Assembly: GCA_022566235.1 (NCBI GenBank)
Contig: JADFJI010000138.1
Coordinates: forward strand, 1-6,476
From: Chloroflexota bacterium
Lineage (GTDB): Bacteria; Chloroflexota; Dehalococcoidia; Plut-88900
Length of the DNA stretch: 6,476 nt
Direction of reading: 5' to 3'
In this document: in pieces, positions 5,562-6,476 of the stretch
Numbering within the stretch: position 1 is the first letter of the stretch
How the letters are laid out: each line of letters starts with the position of its first letter
Notes under the pieces: generated by a model
The model's database searches: none
Told to the model about the DNA's origin: nothing
What the model saw: the letters and a program-made list of their open reading frames with translations, nothing else
Program-made: the position numbers and the translations under genes

Positions 5562-6476
5562 TTAAGCGGACAGGGTGATGGCCAGGATGAATATCACCGA
5601 ACCGAGGACGATGGCCAGGATGTAATTGGATATCTGGCCCGTTTCGTGAAGGCGTAAGATGCGGCTGGCGACGGTGACGAACCTTCCAGAACCATCGACT
5701 CCCGCATCGTTGATGAAGGTACGGTCGAACCGGGCCACCAGGTCGCTGAATACCAGGACTACCCGGTCGATTACCGCCTGGTACAGATCATCGAGATAGT
5801 ATTTGTTGACCAGCAGCCGGTGCACCGGGGACAGGCGTTGGGCTATGGCTTCAGAGGACACCAGCTTTCTGTGATAGATGGCCCACCCGGCTCCTATTCC
5901 CGCCAGGGCTATGAGGCTGCCGGTGGCGGCCAGTGCCACGTGGCGGTGGAACTGGTCAGACGCCCCTATCAGGAAACTGGTGAACCCGGTATACGGATCG
6001 GGCAGGCGGAGGACGTTGTCCAGCCAGTCCGGGGCGGTGAACCCGATGACGAGGGTGAGGGCGCCCAGGGCCGCTAGGGGCATGAGAAAAACGGCAGGAG
6101 ACTCGTGGACATCGGCGTTCTCGGGTTTTAGGGGTCCGAAGAAGACGATGAAGCAGAGCCGGGCCATGTACAGGGCGCTGAGAAGAGCGGCCCCCAGGGT
6201 GAATACCAGGACAACCGGGTTTTGGTCCTGCCAAACCGCCTGGAGGATCTCGTCCTTGCTCCAGAAGCCGCTGAGAGGAGGCAGGCCGGCCAGGGCCAGG
6301 GCCGCCAGGATGAAGAGGGCGGAGGTCAGGGGCATCTTCCTCCACAGGCCTCCCAGCTTCCTGATGTCCATGTCGTGGCGCTGCCCTACGGCATGCAGGA
6401 TGCTACCCGCCCCGAGGAAAAGGAGGGATTTGAAGAAGGCATGGGTGACCAGATGGAACATGCCCGCGGAAAGCCC
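5562..6476 (-). CDS. nuoL: NADH-quinone oxidoreductase (complex I) subunit L, 5'-truncated by window edge
   Basis: C-terminal part (304 residues visible, of about 610-660 in the family) of the distal antiporter-like subunit of complex I. The frame is open to base 6476, so the ATG at 6461 is internal and the start lies beyond the window. SAGMFHLVTHAFFKSLLFLGAGS (fragment residues 3-25) is the TM10 region; Lys16 matches the conserved E. coli K342. GLPPLSGFWSKDEIL (64-78) contains Lys74-Asp75, matching K399-D400 of TM12. After about residue 205 comes the segment typical of NuoL only: LLVNKYYLDDLY (221-232), then an amphipathic stretch to about 270 that should form the lateral helix running along the membrane arm, and a last membrane helix (about 283-303). 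It ends TAA at 5564-5562. It is the first gene of the visible L-M-N unit; the promoter and other nuo genes should lie to the right. Confidence 0.95.
   Translation of the reverse strand, partial: GLSAGMFHLVTHAFFKSLLFLGAGSILHAVGQRHDMDIRKLGGLWRKMPLTSALFILAALALAGLPPLSGFWSKDEILQAVWQDQNPVVLVFTLGAALLSALYMARLCFIVFFGPLKPENADVHESPAVFLMPLAALGALTLVIGFTAPDWLDNVLRLPDPYTGFTSFLIGASDQFHRHVALAATGSLIALAGIGAGWAIYHRKLVSSEAIAQRLSPVHRLLVNKYYLDDLYQAVIDRVVLVFSDLVARFDRTFINDAGVDGSGRFVTVASRILRLHETGQISNYILAIVLGSVIFILAITLSA

Overview
This 6,476-base window is an ordinary bacterial chromosomal segment with fairly high GC. The gene content (a complete nuoL-M-N tail, a CoA-acylating methylmalonate-semialdehyde dehydrogenase and a Ni/Co exporter) suggests a respiring, heterotrophic bacterium. 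The style of the NuoM and MmsA proteins reminds me of Chloroflexota (Dehalococcoidia-like) sequences. That is recognition from memory, not a search, so the taxonomy is tentative.

Layout, left to right. Positions 2-745 (+) are the 3' part of a NicO/RcnA-type nickel/cobalt transporter with a 26-residue His/Asp loop; its 5' end lies outside the window. Positions 782-961 (+) hold a 59-codon ORF for a single-pass membrane peptide. Its Shine-Dalgarno and start codon sit inside a perfect 16-nt hairpin. Converging on these, 988-2478 (-) is mmsA, with a very strong Shine-Dalgarno and a plausible promoter in the 110-bp gap before it. Positions 2589-4073 (-) are nuoN, 4070-5542 (-) are nuoM, and 5562-6476 (-) are the 3' two-fifths to half of nuoL, whose 5' end runs off the right edge.

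The three nuo genes form one right-to-left transcription unit (L, then 19 nt after its stop M, then N overlapping M by 4 bp as ATGA). They encode the three antiporter-like membrane subunits of respiratory complex I, which carry proton pumping in the membrane arm. mmsA (propionyl-CoA or acetyl-CoA formation in valine, propionate or inositol breakdown) supplies NADH, but its link to nuo is probably only positional. The metal exporter is an independent, convergent unit.

Two points stand out. nuoM appears to start at a CTG codon with an ideal Shine-Dalgarno, because no ATG, GTG or TTG is available that keeps its first membrane helix. The same NuoM lacks the TM7 lysine central to proton transfer in the classical subunit. 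I see no mobile elements, CRISPR arrays, tRNA or rRNA genes, and no evidence of a new multi-gene system.
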